Part shown: positions 55,456 to 63,862 of the stretch, piece after piece
Numbering within the stretch: the stretch's first letter is position 1
Layout: every line of letters starts with the position of its first letter
Assembly (NCBI RefSeq): GCF_005930475.1
Contig: NZ_SJEW01000015.1
Span: 1 to 64,000 of the forward strand
Reading direction: 5' to 3'
DNA length: 64,000 bases
Source of the DNA: Modestobacter altitudinis
GTDB taxonomy: Bacteria > Actinomycetota > Actinomycetes > Mycobacteriales > Geodermatophilaceae
Notes under the pieces: generated by a model
Told to the model about the DNA's origin: nothing
The model's input: the letters and a program-made list of their open reading frames with translations, nothing else
Database searches by the model: none
Made by a program: the position numbers and the translations under genes

Positions 55456-56188
55456 CTGCCTTGACGTAGCTCAGGAGCGCCTGTCAATGCGCCCCATCAA
55501 GGAGACCACCCACAAGGAATACCTAGCCACCCTGCGGAACCTGGACCTGGCCGACGTTCCGTTTGATTCCGTCACGGTAGCAATGCTCAACACGAGGTTG
55601 CAGCGTGTCTTGAGCCCCAACACCCGGCGGAAACATGCAATCAACCTCCGGGCTTGCCTGGGCCTTCCCATTCCTTGCCCACGTGCCCAGCGAACCGAAT
55701 ACGACCTTCCTCCCTTGGAGCAGTTAAGGGGGGCGGTAGAGGGCAGCTCGTATCGCCTGTGGGGCTACGCCATGTTGTTGGCTGGCCTCCGCCTGGGTGA
55801 GGTTTGCACCAATCAACCAATCAAGGGGAACGTCATCACGGTTGACCGGCAACGTTTGCCGGACGGCACAATCAGCACGCCAAAGACTGGCGGTCCCGTG
55901 ATTGTTCCGGAGTGGTACGCCGAGGAATACCGCAACCACGACTTCACCAAGGCCGCCAACACGGTTTACATCGGGATTCGCCGGGCAGGCAAGAAGGCAG
56001 GTCTTGGTAATTCGTTGACGCCTAAGGTTCTCCGTCATGCGTTCGCTACAAACTTGGTGAACGCCGGTTGCTCGCCCGAGGTACTGCGTCGCCAGATGCG
56101 GCACCATGATGTGAGCGTTTCTCTAAGGTTCTATGTTCAGACCACACAGGCGGACGTTGAGGAAGCCATAATCCGCGCCTTCGGTTAG
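55433..56188 (+). CDS. int: tyrosine recombinase (integrase)
   Basis: 251-residue integrase, short because the arm-binding N-terminal domain is missing. Residues about 15-80 are a SAM-like core-binding domain. The catalytic domain has Arg120 (AGLRLGE), Lys151 (TPKTGG), LRHAF with Arg201, His224 in MRHHD and nucleophile Tyr234 (LRFYVQ). The first His of the HxxR box is Lys198, a tolerated variant. It sits 20 bp inside attL, as usual for site-specific integrases, and probably catalyses integration at ychF. The start is GTG 55433. Confidence 0.9.
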   Translation: MQLDHARSCLDVAQERLSMRPIKETTHKEYLATLRNLDLADVPFDSVTVAMLNTRLQRVLSPNTRRKHAINLRACLGLPIPCPRAQRTEYDLPPLEQLRGAVEGSSYRLWGYAMLLAGLRLGEVCTNQPIKGNVITVDRQRLPDGTISTPKTGGPVIVPEWYAEEYRNHDFTKAANTVYIGIRRAGKKAGLGNSLTPKVLRHAFATNLVNAGCSPEVLRRQMRHHDVSVSLRFYVQTTQADVEEAIIRAFG

Positions 56189-56219
56189 TCAAGTCTAAGG
56201 TGCTAAGGAAGGCGCTATC

Positions 56220-56390
56220 ATGCCTACCATGAACAGGGCATACCAGGGCGACGGCAAGTGTCCAGGATGCGGTAAGACGGTCGTCCGACGGTCGGCCTCA
56301 CTTCCCGATTTGGATAGCAACCTCACACGTACCGTGACAGGTCCGTACGAGTGCACGAACATGCTTTGCGGCTGGTACCAGGAAGAATAG
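56220..56390 (+). CDS. zinc-ribbon small protein of the element
   Basis: 56-residue protein with two cysteine pairs, CPGC at residues 14-17 and C-x4-C near residues 45-50, that would hold one zinc. It starts at ATG 56220 with AAGGAAGG upstream, 31 bp after the integrase stop, and is followed by a rho-independent terminator. It may be an excisionase-like or other accessory factor, which is speculation from position only. Confidence 0.7.
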   Translation: MPTMNRAYQGDGKCPGCGKTVVRRSASLPDLDSNLTRTVTGPYECTNMLCGWYQEE

Positions 56391-56402
56391 CCAGACAGCA
56401 AG

Positions 56403-56449
56403 AAGCCCGGCAGGTTGCCGATACACGGGGGTGCCTGCCGGGCTTTGTC
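56403..56449 (+). terminator. rho-independent terminator after the integrase operon
   Basis: A 12-bp stem, 56403-56414 with 56434-56445, followed by TTTGTCTGTTT. It ends the int and zinc-ribbon transcript. It is the only classical U-tailed terminator noticed in the window, in keeping with foreign origin. Confidence 0.8.
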
Positions 56450-56519
56450 TGTTTAATATGGCAGTTGTGTTAGCTCGCTCAACCCGGAGCGAGTGAGCAG
56501 GACTGAGCCAGCTTGATGG

Positions 56520-57149
56520 TCACAGATCATCAATCGGTGTCTCGACTAGCACCTGCAAGCTAGCAGACAGCTTCTGCGGGTCTAACTGGTCATAGTCAAT
56601 AGAGGCACCTTCGGCGATGTACCTACGCAACTCCACGACAGCGTTATGGCTGAGCGATAGAACTTGAAAGGCCATGTCATGCGTCGCCTTTTCATCCGTG
56701 TAGTCGTTAGCCCCCAGGTTCAGGCTTTGACGCATATATGCAATGGACAACCGAAAGCAGAACTTCTTGATTTCGGTGTCGCCGATGAGGGTCTGGTAGT
56801 CAGCCAGCCGTCTACTGTGCGACAGCAGAGCCTCTCTCACGTTGCCTTTGAGCACCTCACCCACACGCTCTGACATATCGTCACGATGGGCAATTACGGC
56901 CTTCAATAGGTCGTTCTGGTAGGTAATCTGTACCTTTGTGCCTTCGTCAACGCGGTCATGCCACCGCTTGAGGAAGTACAAGGTCACGGCCACTGCCGCG
57001 CTTCCCGACGTGCTGAGCGTAGCGATATAGACCTTTTGCGCGAAGTCGCTCCAGATGGTTCCGGTCGCCAGAAGGATTGCTGCCAGCAGGCACAACCCGC
57101 AGATGACGAAGCAGACGGACGACCAACGCCGCATGGTTCTGGGCTTCAT
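56520..57149 (-). CDS. two-TM membrane protein with cytoplasmic domain
   Basis: 209-residue protein with two N-terminal membrane helices (about 8-30, rich in Cys/Leu, and about 38-56) and a soluble helical domain of about 150 residues (VDEGTKVQITYQNDLLKAVI, SHSRRLADYQTLIGDTEIKK). The family is not recognised. Two helices plus a cytoplasmic helical part recall SLATT-type or other membrane effectors of defence islands, but no motif proves it. The ATG 57149 start is chosen. Longer starts up to 57266 exist and none has a good ribosome-binding site. It is the only element gene on the minus strand. Confidence 0.65.
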   Translation of the reverse strand: MKPRTMRRWSSVCFVICGLCLLAAILLATGTIWSDFAQKVYIATLSTSGSAAVAVTLYFLKRWHDRVDEGTKVQITYQNDLLKAVIAHRDDMSERVGEVLKGNVREALLSHSRRLADYQTLIGDTEIKKFCFRLSIAYMRQSLNLGANDYTDEKATHDMAFQVLSLSHNAVVELRRYIAEGASIDYDQLDPQKLSASLQVLVETPIDDL

Positions 57150-57499
57150 GCCAGTCACGGTAGCTGTGGACCCGGCCTGACACTCGTTAGCCGACTTGAC
57201 GTCGCGAGTCTCCCTCGGGACTGGCCGGCAACGCTCTAAGCGCTCGCCTGGGAGCATGCTGACCAACGTACGTCAGTGTGGTCCGGATGCTCATGGGCTT
57301 TTGGTGAGTCTTTTCGTTTTCCGCGCCTGAGCTTTGGTCGTTTTCACGCTTTCAACGGGAGTTTCGTCAGCATCTTCCCCTATTGGTCTAACTACCTTCG
57401 GGTGCAGTCCGGCCGTTGACCTGGATTGGCCCGACTATTGTCGCAATTGGGTCGAATCATGCCTTGAATTTGCCAGAGGTGAGAGTTTACGGTGGCGCT

Positions 57500-57784
57500 A
57501 TGAGCTGGACCGAAGACTGGACGCCGACACCGTATGCCGTCACGTGGGACGAGGCGGAGGGCATTTACAGGATCGCGCCAGACGGCGCAATCGCACTGCC
57601 CATAGAAGAGGGCGGCAATGAGTTGCTGACCAGATTGCACGGCATCAGTAGCGGGCGGCTAGTTGTGGCTGTTGCTGACTACATGGCTATGGCGGACGAA
57701 GGTGACGGCATATTCCGGCTTAGCAATCACCAATTGCGACAGATGGTGAAGGTCCAGCGGGCGAACCATGACCTGGAGTTCTGA
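57500..57784 (+). CDS. hypothetical protein of the element
   Basis: 94-residue acidic protein (SWTEDWTPTPYAVTWDEAEG, then VVAVADYMAMADEGDGIFRL). No recognisable domain. It lies 24 bp upstream of the primase gene in the same direction, so a role in replication or its control is possible. The ATG at 57500 has a weak GGTGG upstream. A longer start at 57416 exists. Confidence 0.6.
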   Translation: MSWTEDWTPTPYAVTWDEAEGIYRIAPDGAIALPIEEGGNELLTRLHGISSGRLVVAVADYMAMADEGDGIFRLSNHQLRQMVKVQRANHDLEF

Positions 57785-57808
57785 TACAGCATCTACCCGA
57801 GGACTGAC

Positions 57809-58897
57809 ATGAACATTGAAGTCGCCACTCGAAGCTGCTTCGGTGACGAGCTGGGGAACCACCTGCTGGCCAACCGCGCGATTCTGCCGCTCAGGGACAA
57901 GAGGCCAGCGGCAGGCATTCGTAACCACAACGCTGGAGTGGACCTCAGTAAGTCGTTTGGACCACACAATGGGCTAGCCATCATCAACGGGGAGTTGTCG
58001 GGAATCGTTACCGTTGACCTGGACAGTGCCGATTTGCATCCACCCGCACCTATCAATGTGGAGACTGCGAAGGGAGGGCACATCTACCTGCCATGGGCCG
58101 GCCAGGTGAGGGCACTTGCTGTGGTTCCCAAGGTCGACGTGTTGGGCGCTGGCGGTTACTCGGAGTTCGTCGGACCTGGGAAGCGGTTCTTGCGCCCGGA
58201 TTTTGCCGACACGGACACCGTGTCCAACTGGTTGGCTTCTCTGTCCCCCTCTTATGTGAAGGGAGTCTTGCTAGGTAGTGGTTCTAGGGAGTATGGCAAG
58301 AGGGTAAGTCCAGATAGTGTTTCCAGAGAGTGTATGTACCCTGAGAAGTTGAGAGCTCTTGGATACAGGCTTCGTGTCGATACAATTAGCAAAACCTATG
58401 CCTCACAGATGCGGTCGGCTGCTGTGGGAACCCGCAACAATCTATGTTTTCGGTACGCCTTGGAAGTCCTCCGCTGTGGAGCGGACTTGGAAGCGTTCAC
58501 AGAGGCAGCGGTTGACAGCGGCCTGACACCGGACGAGGTTCACCGAACGATTCGACAGGCAGAGGCTTCGATCGAGTTGGATTACCGGCCAGAGATTGAA
58601 GTCTTCGAACGCGTCCAGGGGTGGCTGGCGGCGCACGCTGGCATGAAGGGAATCACGCTTGACCTTGCGCAATGCTTGGCCTTCGAGGCCATCGAGTGCA
58701 ACACGACTCGGCCGCAGTTGAGTCAAGTACGCGCCGCCATGGATGTAGGTAGCGATGCTCCATACGTGGGGCGCGTCCTGAAGATTATGGCCGATAAGCA
58801 TAGGGCCGTGAGAGTTCACGTGCCGAAGGGGCGGCAGGCGAACGGCCTGAGCCACTGCAACAACTACGAATTGACGATCGAAGGCGTGACTATCTGA
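57809..58897 (+). CDS. bifunctional primase-polymerase (prim-pol) domain protein
   Basis: 362-residue archaeo-eukaryotic-type primase. The catalytic DxD is Asp70/Asp72 in GIVTVDLDSADL. The conserved His91 is in ETAKGGHIYLPW, and KVDVLGAGGYSEFVGPGK provides the third motif. The C-terminal 200 residues have a helical region resembling the primase C-terminal part, but there is no helicase domain. It suggests autonomous replication or primer synthesis by the element, as in satellite or plasmid-like integrative elements. Confidence 0.82.
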   Translation: MNIEVATRSCFGDELGNHLLANRAILPLRDKRPAAGIRNHNAGVDLSKSFGPHNGLAIINGELSGIVTVDLDSADLHPPAPINVETAKGGHIYLPWAGQVRALAVVPKVDVLGAGGYSEFVGPGKRFLRPDFADTDTVSNWLASLSPSYVKGVLLGSGSREYGKRVSPDSVSRECMYPEKLRALGYRLRVDTISKTYASQMRSAAVGTRNNLCFRYALEVLRCGADLEAFTEAAVDSGLTPDEVHRTIRQAEASIELDYRPEIEVFERVQGWLAAHAGMKGITLDLAQCLAFEAIECNTTRPQLSQVRAAMDVGSDAPYVGRVLKIMADKHRAVRVHVPKGRQANGLSHCNNYELTIEGVTI

Positions 58898-59125
58898 CGC
58901 TAGTGCCCAGCTCGTCCAATCCTGAGGTAACTGCCCGTTGCGCGCGTCGATTGACCGTTCGCTGACGTGCACGTCGCATGTCGAGACGTCGACAATTTTG
59001 GAGACGCCAGGTTGAACTGGTGCCGGTCGCAGATGATGTCGGGTCAGGCCGGATCAATCGGAGGGCGATAGAGCGCCCATCGCGGGGTCTTACATCAATC
59101 GGACGTTTGCTGTAAGGTTCCCGTC

Positions 59126-59791
59126 ATGGTCCCTCCGCTGACTCACCTTCCTCCCAATGCCATCGGCTACTGCCGTGTCAGCACAGGCGACCAAGTCAAC
59201 AGCGGGGCCGGGCTGGATGCTCAGCGGGCTGCCCTACAAGCAGAGGCCGACCGCCGAGGCTGGAATTTGGAGTTTGTCATTGAGGACGGGCTAAGCGCCA
59301 AGGACCTCAACCGCCCCGCCCTTGTTGCCGCCCTCGGTCGTATGGACAGGGGTGAGGCGGACGTCTTGATGGTTAGCAAGTTGGACCGCCTCTCCCGTTC
59401 CGTGAAGGACTTTGGAGGCCTCTTGGAACGGGCGAGTCGCCGCAATTGGTCCGTGTTGTGCCTAGACCTTGGCGTAGACACGACTACGCCGGTAGGCGAG
59501 TTCACCGCGAACGTCGTTGTCTCAGCGAGTCAATACGAGCGTCGTCTGATTGGCCAGCGGACGAAGGACGCCCTGGCCGCTAAGAAGGCTGCTGGAGTAA
59601 AGCTGGGTCGTCCGCGTCTGCTGCCTGCTGATCTGGTGAAGCGGATCGTGGAAGCTAAGGAGGTGGGAGGGAGTCTTGCTGGCATCGCACGTGACCTTAC
59701 GTCAGAAGGTGTGCCGACAGCCCAGGGCGGGAAGCGCTGGTACGCATCTACGGTGGCTGCTGTGCTGCGCAGCGCCGAGCGGGCCAAGTAA
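59126..59791 (+). CDS. serine recombinase (resolvase/invertase family)
   Basis: 221-residue small serine recombinase. The nucleophile is Ser19 in GYCRVSTGDQ. LMVSKLDRLSRSVKDFG carries the active-site arginines, and ERRLIGQRTKDALAAKKAAG leads to the C-terminal helix-turn-helix (GSLAGIARDLTSEGVPTAQG). It would resolve dimers or invert a segment. No inverted crossover sites were seen. A short homologous fragment at 61675 shows that a second copy once existed. Confidence 0.9.
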   Translation: MVPPLTHLPPNAIGYCRVSTGDQVNSGAGLDAQRAALQAEADRRGWNLEFVIEDGLSAKDLNRPALVAALGRMDRGEADVLMVSKLDRLSRSVKDFGGLLERASRRNWSVLCLDLGVDTTTPVGEFTANVVVSASQYERRLIGQRTKDALAAKKAAGVKLGRPRLLPADLVKRIVEAKEVGGSLAGIARDLTSEGVPTAQGGKRWYASTVAAVLRSAERAK

Positions 59792-60136
59792 CGTTCGCTG
59801 CGGGCGTTAGAAGGCAACATATGGCACGCTGGCCGTCCGGCGTTCCTTCTTAGCCGGGGGTCTGGAGCCGTTTTGGTCGGCTAGATACTCGCGGGCCGAT
59901 TTAAATCCCCCGTCATAGTTTGTTTCATGGGAATCACTAAGGTGAGTTGCTTCTTATAAGGGCCACTGCGGGGCCAGGGACAAGGCGGTCTGACGCGACG
60001 ACCGCCGAGCCGCCCCGAAGGCGGCATGTCGAATCTCTGCAACCGCCTCAACCGTGCTTTGCTCCTCAGGGTCGGTGCAAACGTTCGCTTGATGATCGTC
60101 AGGCCCTAGGCCCAGCGCTCGCGGATACAACGTCAC
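59792..60136. other. 345-bp spacer of the element without a clear gene
   Basis: No frame on either strand has a recognisable product. A local AT-rich patch at 59895-59945 (TTTAAATCCCCCGTCATAG and around) could hold the promoter of the next gene. The part from 59970 to 60120 is more GC-rich and may be a short imported fragment. Confidence 0.4.
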
Positions 60137-61678
60137 TTGGAGAACGCCATCTGTAGCTTCGACGCGGATCCTATTCCACAGAGACTCACGGAGGGGCTGA
60201 AGACCGGACGAGCCTACGCACCATGGTTGACAACGGGGGACCCATTTATCGACCTGTCTAGTACAGGCTACGCAATTGAGGTGCCCGGAGACAGTGACCC
60301 AGTCACGATCGTGCCGGCTCAGGCCGTTCTCGAAACCATCCGCAGCCATGCCGACGATGGGCACCCTTATGGCCTAACCATTATGCACGCACGCATATCC
60401 GGGCGCTTTGACGCGTCATACCTAAAGGTGCCCTTCCCACTACGCTTTCTTCATTGTCATTTCGAGGATTGGGTCTCTGTGATCCAGTCCGACTTCCCTG
60501 AGTTGGACTTCGCAGGCTCCAAGCTCGTGGGAATCATTGGAGATCGAGTAAGGGTTAGGGGCAACCTCAACCTGAACCGGACGGTCGTCAAAGTATCCGC
60601 TCGCTTCAGGAGCGGTCACGTCGAAGGTAACCTAAGCGCATCCGGGGCCCTGCTAGGTGAATCTGCGACCGAGTCGAAAGTCCCGGAGGCCGACCCGCTT
60701 TACACGGGGTATGCGTTCGAGGGCGACCGATTGAAAGTTGACGACTATCTCTTTCTGGACGACGGTTTCACCGCGATCGGCGGCGTGAACCTTACAGGAG
60801 CCCGCGTCGGGGGAAACCTCGAACTGCAGCATGCTGATCTCCAAATTGCAGGACCATGGCAGGTTTGGGGCTGCAACGCGGAGGACGTCGTGGTCGAAGG
60901 CAACCTAGACCTGCGAAGGCTTCAGTCTCCTACCTTCTGTCTCACATCGGCGCGCGTAAACTCACTACTTCTGGACGATCTTGAAATGCGCCCGCCTCTC
61001 CGGCTTTGGACCGACGGCTGGCAGGTTAACCAGCTCTACGGGGCCCCTCGGGAGTCGGCTGGTGCCGCTCGTCGCCTGCTCGACGGCGCGCTCCGATTCA
61101 ATGCCCAGTCTTGGCATGAGCTCGCTTCGTGTTATGAGCGAGCCGGCGCCGCCTACAGAGGTCGATACTTGCGCTGGCAAGCCGCTCGACGCATCACACA
61201 GAAGAGCCCTTTGTACTTGCGACCCCTACGGTGGGTGTACGGCGCCACAACTGGTTATGGGTATTATCCTTTGATTGCTGCCGTCTGGTTGGCGCTGCTT
61301 ATCGTGGGTGGGGGGCTCCTCGGCGTTGGACAACGGGATGGTTTTACTACGTCGTCAATGAACGTCCCCGCGACTGCCGTGGCGGGCACGGGTAGCGGCG
61401 CACCGCCTAGCTCTTCACCTGGCGTGCCGGTAACACATGCTCAGGACGGCCGAGTAGTTGCGACATCCTGTCCAGAGAGCCTAAGGGTTCCATGCTTCGA
61501 CCCGTGGATTTATGCAGCGGAATCCGTGCTGCCGACCGCAAATCTTGGACAATCGCAGTCGTGGCAGCCCACCGGGAACCAGGCGCTTTCCGGCGTGTTC
61601 ATCGCGCTGCGCGTGGCCGGCTGGGCGATGACCGCCCTGCTTATAGCCGGAGTTACAGGGCTTCTTCGCAAGACATGA
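60137..61678 (+). CDS. membrane protein with probable beta-helical N-terminal domain
   Basis: About 513 residues. Residues about 75-300 show regularly spaced short strands such as RVRVRGNLNLNRTVVKV, GHVEGNLSASGALLG, GGVNLTGARVGGNLELQHAD and DVVVEGNLDLRRL, i.e. repeated xGNLxLxxA units of a right-handed beta-helix. Residues about 370-400 and 485-508 are membrane helices separated by an extracellular Ser/Pro-rich loop. Similar Streptomyces proteins are labelled membrane-associated oxidoreductase without proof. The TTG start at 60137 is uncertain. Role in the element unknown. Confidence 0.65.
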   Translation: MENAICSFDADPIPQRLTEGLKTGRAYAPWLTTGDPFIDLSSTGYAIEVPGDSDPVTIVPAQAVLETIRSHADDGHPYGLTIMHARISGRFDASYLKVPFPLRFLHCHFEDWVSVIQSDFPELDFAGSKLVGIIGDRVRVRGNLNLNRTVVKVSARFRSGHVEGNLSASGALLGESATESKVPEADPLYTGYAFEGDRLKVDDYLFLDDGFTAIGGVNLTGARVGGNLELQHADLQIAGPWQVWGCNAEDVVVEGNLDLRRLQSPTFCLTSARVNSLLLDDLEMRPPLRLWTDGWQVNQLYGAPRESAGAARRLLDGALRFNAQSWHELASCYERAGAAYRGRYLRWQAARRITQKSPLYLRPLRWVYGATTGYGYYPLIAAVWLALLIVGGGLLGVGQRDGFTTSSMNVPATAVAGTGSGAPPSSSPGVPVTHAQDGRVVATSCPESLRVPCFDPWIYAAESVLPTANLGQSQSWQPTGNQALSGVFIALRVAGWAMTALLIAGVTGLLRKT

Positions 61679-61794
61679 ATGGTCCTCTATCGGCCATCGC
61701 ACGGGAGTTGAGCGAGGAGGACGTTCCGACCGCTCAGGGCGGCAAGCGTTGGTCCGCATCCACCGTGGCAGCGGTGCCTAGAAGCACTTGCTAA
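61675..61794 (+). pseudogene. remnant of a second serine recombinase
   Basis: 39 codons matching the C-terminal helix-turn-helix of the recombinase at 59126 (SAIARELSEEDVPTAQGG, KRWSASTVAAV against KRWYASTVAAV), with no catalytic domain. It overlaps the end of the previous gene by 4 bp. The nucleotide sequence has diverged, so it is an older, separate copy. Confidence 0.8.
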
Positions 61795-61831
61795 GAGCAG
61801 GGCGACCCCAGGACATTGAGGAAGGTTGATA

Positions 61832-63715
61832 GTGGACGTGGCAGGCGGGCTAGCCGGACGGTTCTCCCAGGGCGGGTGGGCACTTCACCACAGGGAAGAA
61901 ATAATCGTTTCGTACTTCATTCCCCTTCCTGAGCCGCTTGGCTTCCCTGACTCGTGGCTATCGCCGGTGTACGAGAAATTGCCCGCGATCGAGCCGGAGC
62001 GTATCGTGAGCATGGGTGAGGGATTCATCCTCGCACCGCTCACCGACGACGCCGTAGTGGAGCCGGCCGACGAACCGAGTGACGAGTACCCATTACCTGT
62101 CGACGAGCGAAACTGGGCCAACAAGGTGGTCTTGCGCTCGTCGTCACTCCTCCACAGAGTGGGTGCGAACTTCGTGTCCCGGGCGTCCATCGATGCTGCG
62201 CAGGCAGTGGCGGAGCGAGCGACGGCGGGGAAGTACAGCTCCGATCAGGTGGACCCAATTGTTGTCGGACAGGGCGATGCGAGTTTCCCGGAAGAACTTC
62301 TGAGAGAGTCGCTCGCTGCTGGCGTGGGCATCGTTACGGTTGCCGAGGTGGCTGTCCCGATTCACGTCCTCGGTCGTGTGCCGGATTCGCTAAGTGTCAA
62401 CTTCTCTGAGCTATCGCGCTCCGCGAACCTTGACGCCTTGCCTGGTGGTTATGACTGGCCGCCGTACGTCTCGCAGGCGGACTTCGCCAATGAGGACGAC
62501 TACGCCGCTGAGGTCGCGTTGCGCGCAATGAATGGGTTGCGTATAGCGATTGCTGACGTACGTGACCTGCAAACTGCTTACCATGCCGTGACGAGAACGC
62601 CTTTGACCTTGATTTCGTATGAGCTGCTCCCTCCTATCCTCCCCGTCGGCTTTCGCCAACTGAAAGGTATCGGCGACCCCGCTGCGGGCAGCGTTTTGTC
62701 GGTTCAAACGCATGAGAACCTGTGGTCCTGGCTAGCCCCGCCAGACCTTTCGCCGGAACAGTACGAACAGTACAGCAATGTTCGCTCCCGACTGGACCGC
62801 ATGGCATTCACTTCTCACCTCGACTTGCGGCGTGAGGCTGACGTGGCACGCAGACGAGACGGTGATACGCGTGCTGCCGCGATCTACTCCGGACTAGCTG
62901 CGGAAGCCTTGCTCGACGAAGTCTTGTTGCACCTTATGTGGGAGGAAGCGCTAACTCCTGAACAAGCTGCCGGTGTTTGGCGCGATGGTTTACTCAGTCG
63001 TGTGAAGAAGGACTACGCCCCCCGCCTCGGCGGCGATTGGGACATAACCTCCCAGGGGGCTGTTGGGCGCTGGTCGCGAGACTGTGCGGAACTCAGGCAT
63101 CGGGCGGTCCACGGCGGCTATGAAGCGTCCTACGCCGAGGTTGACGCCTCCATGGCGGCTCTGGACGGACTCCTGGCCTATGTGTGTGACCGATTGTGCC
63201 TGCCAGCGAAGTTGCGTCATTATCCCCGAACTGCGCTGGCGCTTGCTGGGCCTCCGGGCTTGAAACGGCGCAGCCAGTACAGTCGACGTCTTGTAAACCT
63301 GCAAGCTGACGCTACGGAGACGAACTGGGACGAGGCGTTCTCGCGATGGCGAGAGGCGTACCGGCGAATCAGGCGTCAAGCTCAGGGATTCCCTAGGCTT
63401 CCAGTGGTGCACGAAAGCGAACTCATCGCGGTTGCCAGGCCCGACGGTGCTAAGTATTTTTGTCTGAGCCATAGAGAGACGGTACTCGCGGTGAAGGTCG
63501 ACGTGGGGCCAGATGTGTGTTCGAAGAATGCTCGGGTCAGGGTAGTTGCTGACTGGCTTACGGACATCGATGTCACCGGCTTTGCGGAAGGCGGACTTTC
63601 GATGGGCGTGTCCGGCACCGACCTCACAGGAATCTCGATCCGCGGCGATTGGGTGGAGGCGTATCACCTGCTGCCGCTAGCCAGTCTCATGGTCGATAAG
63701 TCGGACCTTCGATAG
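61832..63715 (+). CDS. large protein with central HEPN-like domain (RX4H)
   Basis: About 627 residues. A helical region at about 355-450 (AAAIYSGLAAEALLDEVLLH, then LRHRAVHGGYEASYAEVDAS) fits the HEPN fold with the RNase motif Arg422-x4-His427. The N-terminal 330 residues and the C-terminal 150 residues, which look beta-rich, are not recognised. HEPN proteins in mobile elements are commonly abortive-infection ribonucleases or toxin components. Here the function is inferred. GTG 61832 follows GAGGAAGG with good spacing. It is the last gene before attR. Confidence 0.7.
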   Translation: MDVAGGLAGRFSQGGWALHHREEIIVSYFIPLPEPLGFPDSWLSPVYEKLPAIEPERIVSMGEGFILAPLTDDAVVEPADEPSDEYPLPVDERNWANKVVLRSSSLLHRVGANFVSRASIDAAQAVAERATAGKYSSDQVDPIVVGQGDASFPEELLRESLAAGVGIVTVAEVAVPIHVLGRVPDSLSVNFSELSRSANLDALPGGYDWPPYVSQADFANEDDYAAEVALRAMNGLRIAIADVRDLQTAYHAVTRTPLTLISYELLPPILPVGFRQLKGIGDPAAGSVLSVQTHENLWSWLAPPDLSPEQYEQYSNVRSRLDRMAFTSHLDLRREADVARRRDGDTRAAAIYSGLAAEALLDEVLLHLMWEEALTPEQAAGVWRDGLLSRVKKDYAPRLGGDWDITSQGAVGRWSRDCAELRHRAVHGGYEASYAEVDASMAALDGLLAYVCDRLCLPAKLRHYPRTALALAGPPGLKRRSQYSRRLVNLQADATETNWDEAFSRWREAYRRIRRQAQGFPRLPVVHESELIAVARPDGAKYFCLSHRETVLAVKVDVGPDVCSKNARVRVVADWLTDIDVTGFAEGGLSMGVSGTDLTGISIRGDWVEAYHLLPLASLMVDKSDLR

Positions 63716-63791
63716 CGAGGAGCGTCATACGACTGGGGTCAGCGTGGTAGCTTGTCCCCGCAATCCGGCGGTTGTCTAACAGTTCCAGGTG

Positions 63792-63826
63792 CAACGTCTG
63801 ACAATGCGAGGCCACGTCAGACGTTG
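63792..63826. other. integrase core-type inverted repeat at the right junction
   Basis: CAACGTCTGAC at 63792-63802 in the element and its complement GTCAGACGTTG at 63816-63826 in the ychF end are separated by 13 bases. Tyrosine recombinases bind such inverted core sites and exchange strands in the spacer. The spacer ends with the first 5 bases of the 52-bp repeat, so crossover likely occurs just past the ychF stop codon. Confidence 0.55.
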
Positions 63827-63862
63827 AAGCGGAACTCCACCACGTCGCCGTCGGCCATGACG
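63811..63862. repeat. attR: right 52-bp direct repeat
   Basis: Identical to 55362-55413. This copy is continuous with the coding sequence of ychF and is therefore the native chromosomal end. The left copy is the part carried by the element. Confidence 0.93.

Larger units (their letters stand above)
55362..63862. mobile_element. integrative element in the 3' end of ychF
   Basis: An 8.4-kb element bounded by the 52-bp direct repeat. Gene order: tyrosine integrase, zinc-ribbon protein, two-TM protein (opposite strand), a 94-residue protein, primase-polymerase, serine recombinase, probable beta-helical membrane protein, recombinase remnant and HEPN-like protein. Base composition falls well below the chromosome (29 G+C of 60 at 58321-58380), and codon use is relaxed. 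No relaxase, conjugation, capsid or terminase genes were found, so it is a mobilisable or satellite-like element or defence-type island. It reconstitutes an intact ychF end at the right. Confidence 0.9.

Noticed and set aside
59947-60156. A 69-codon plus-strand frame in the element
   Set aside because: Arg/Pro-rich composition without domain or ribosome-binding site, and it overlaps the next gene start.
55362-63862. Element considered as a prophage or an ICE
   Set aside because: No capsid, terminase, portal, tail, relaxase or type IV secretion genes are present in the 8.4 kb.
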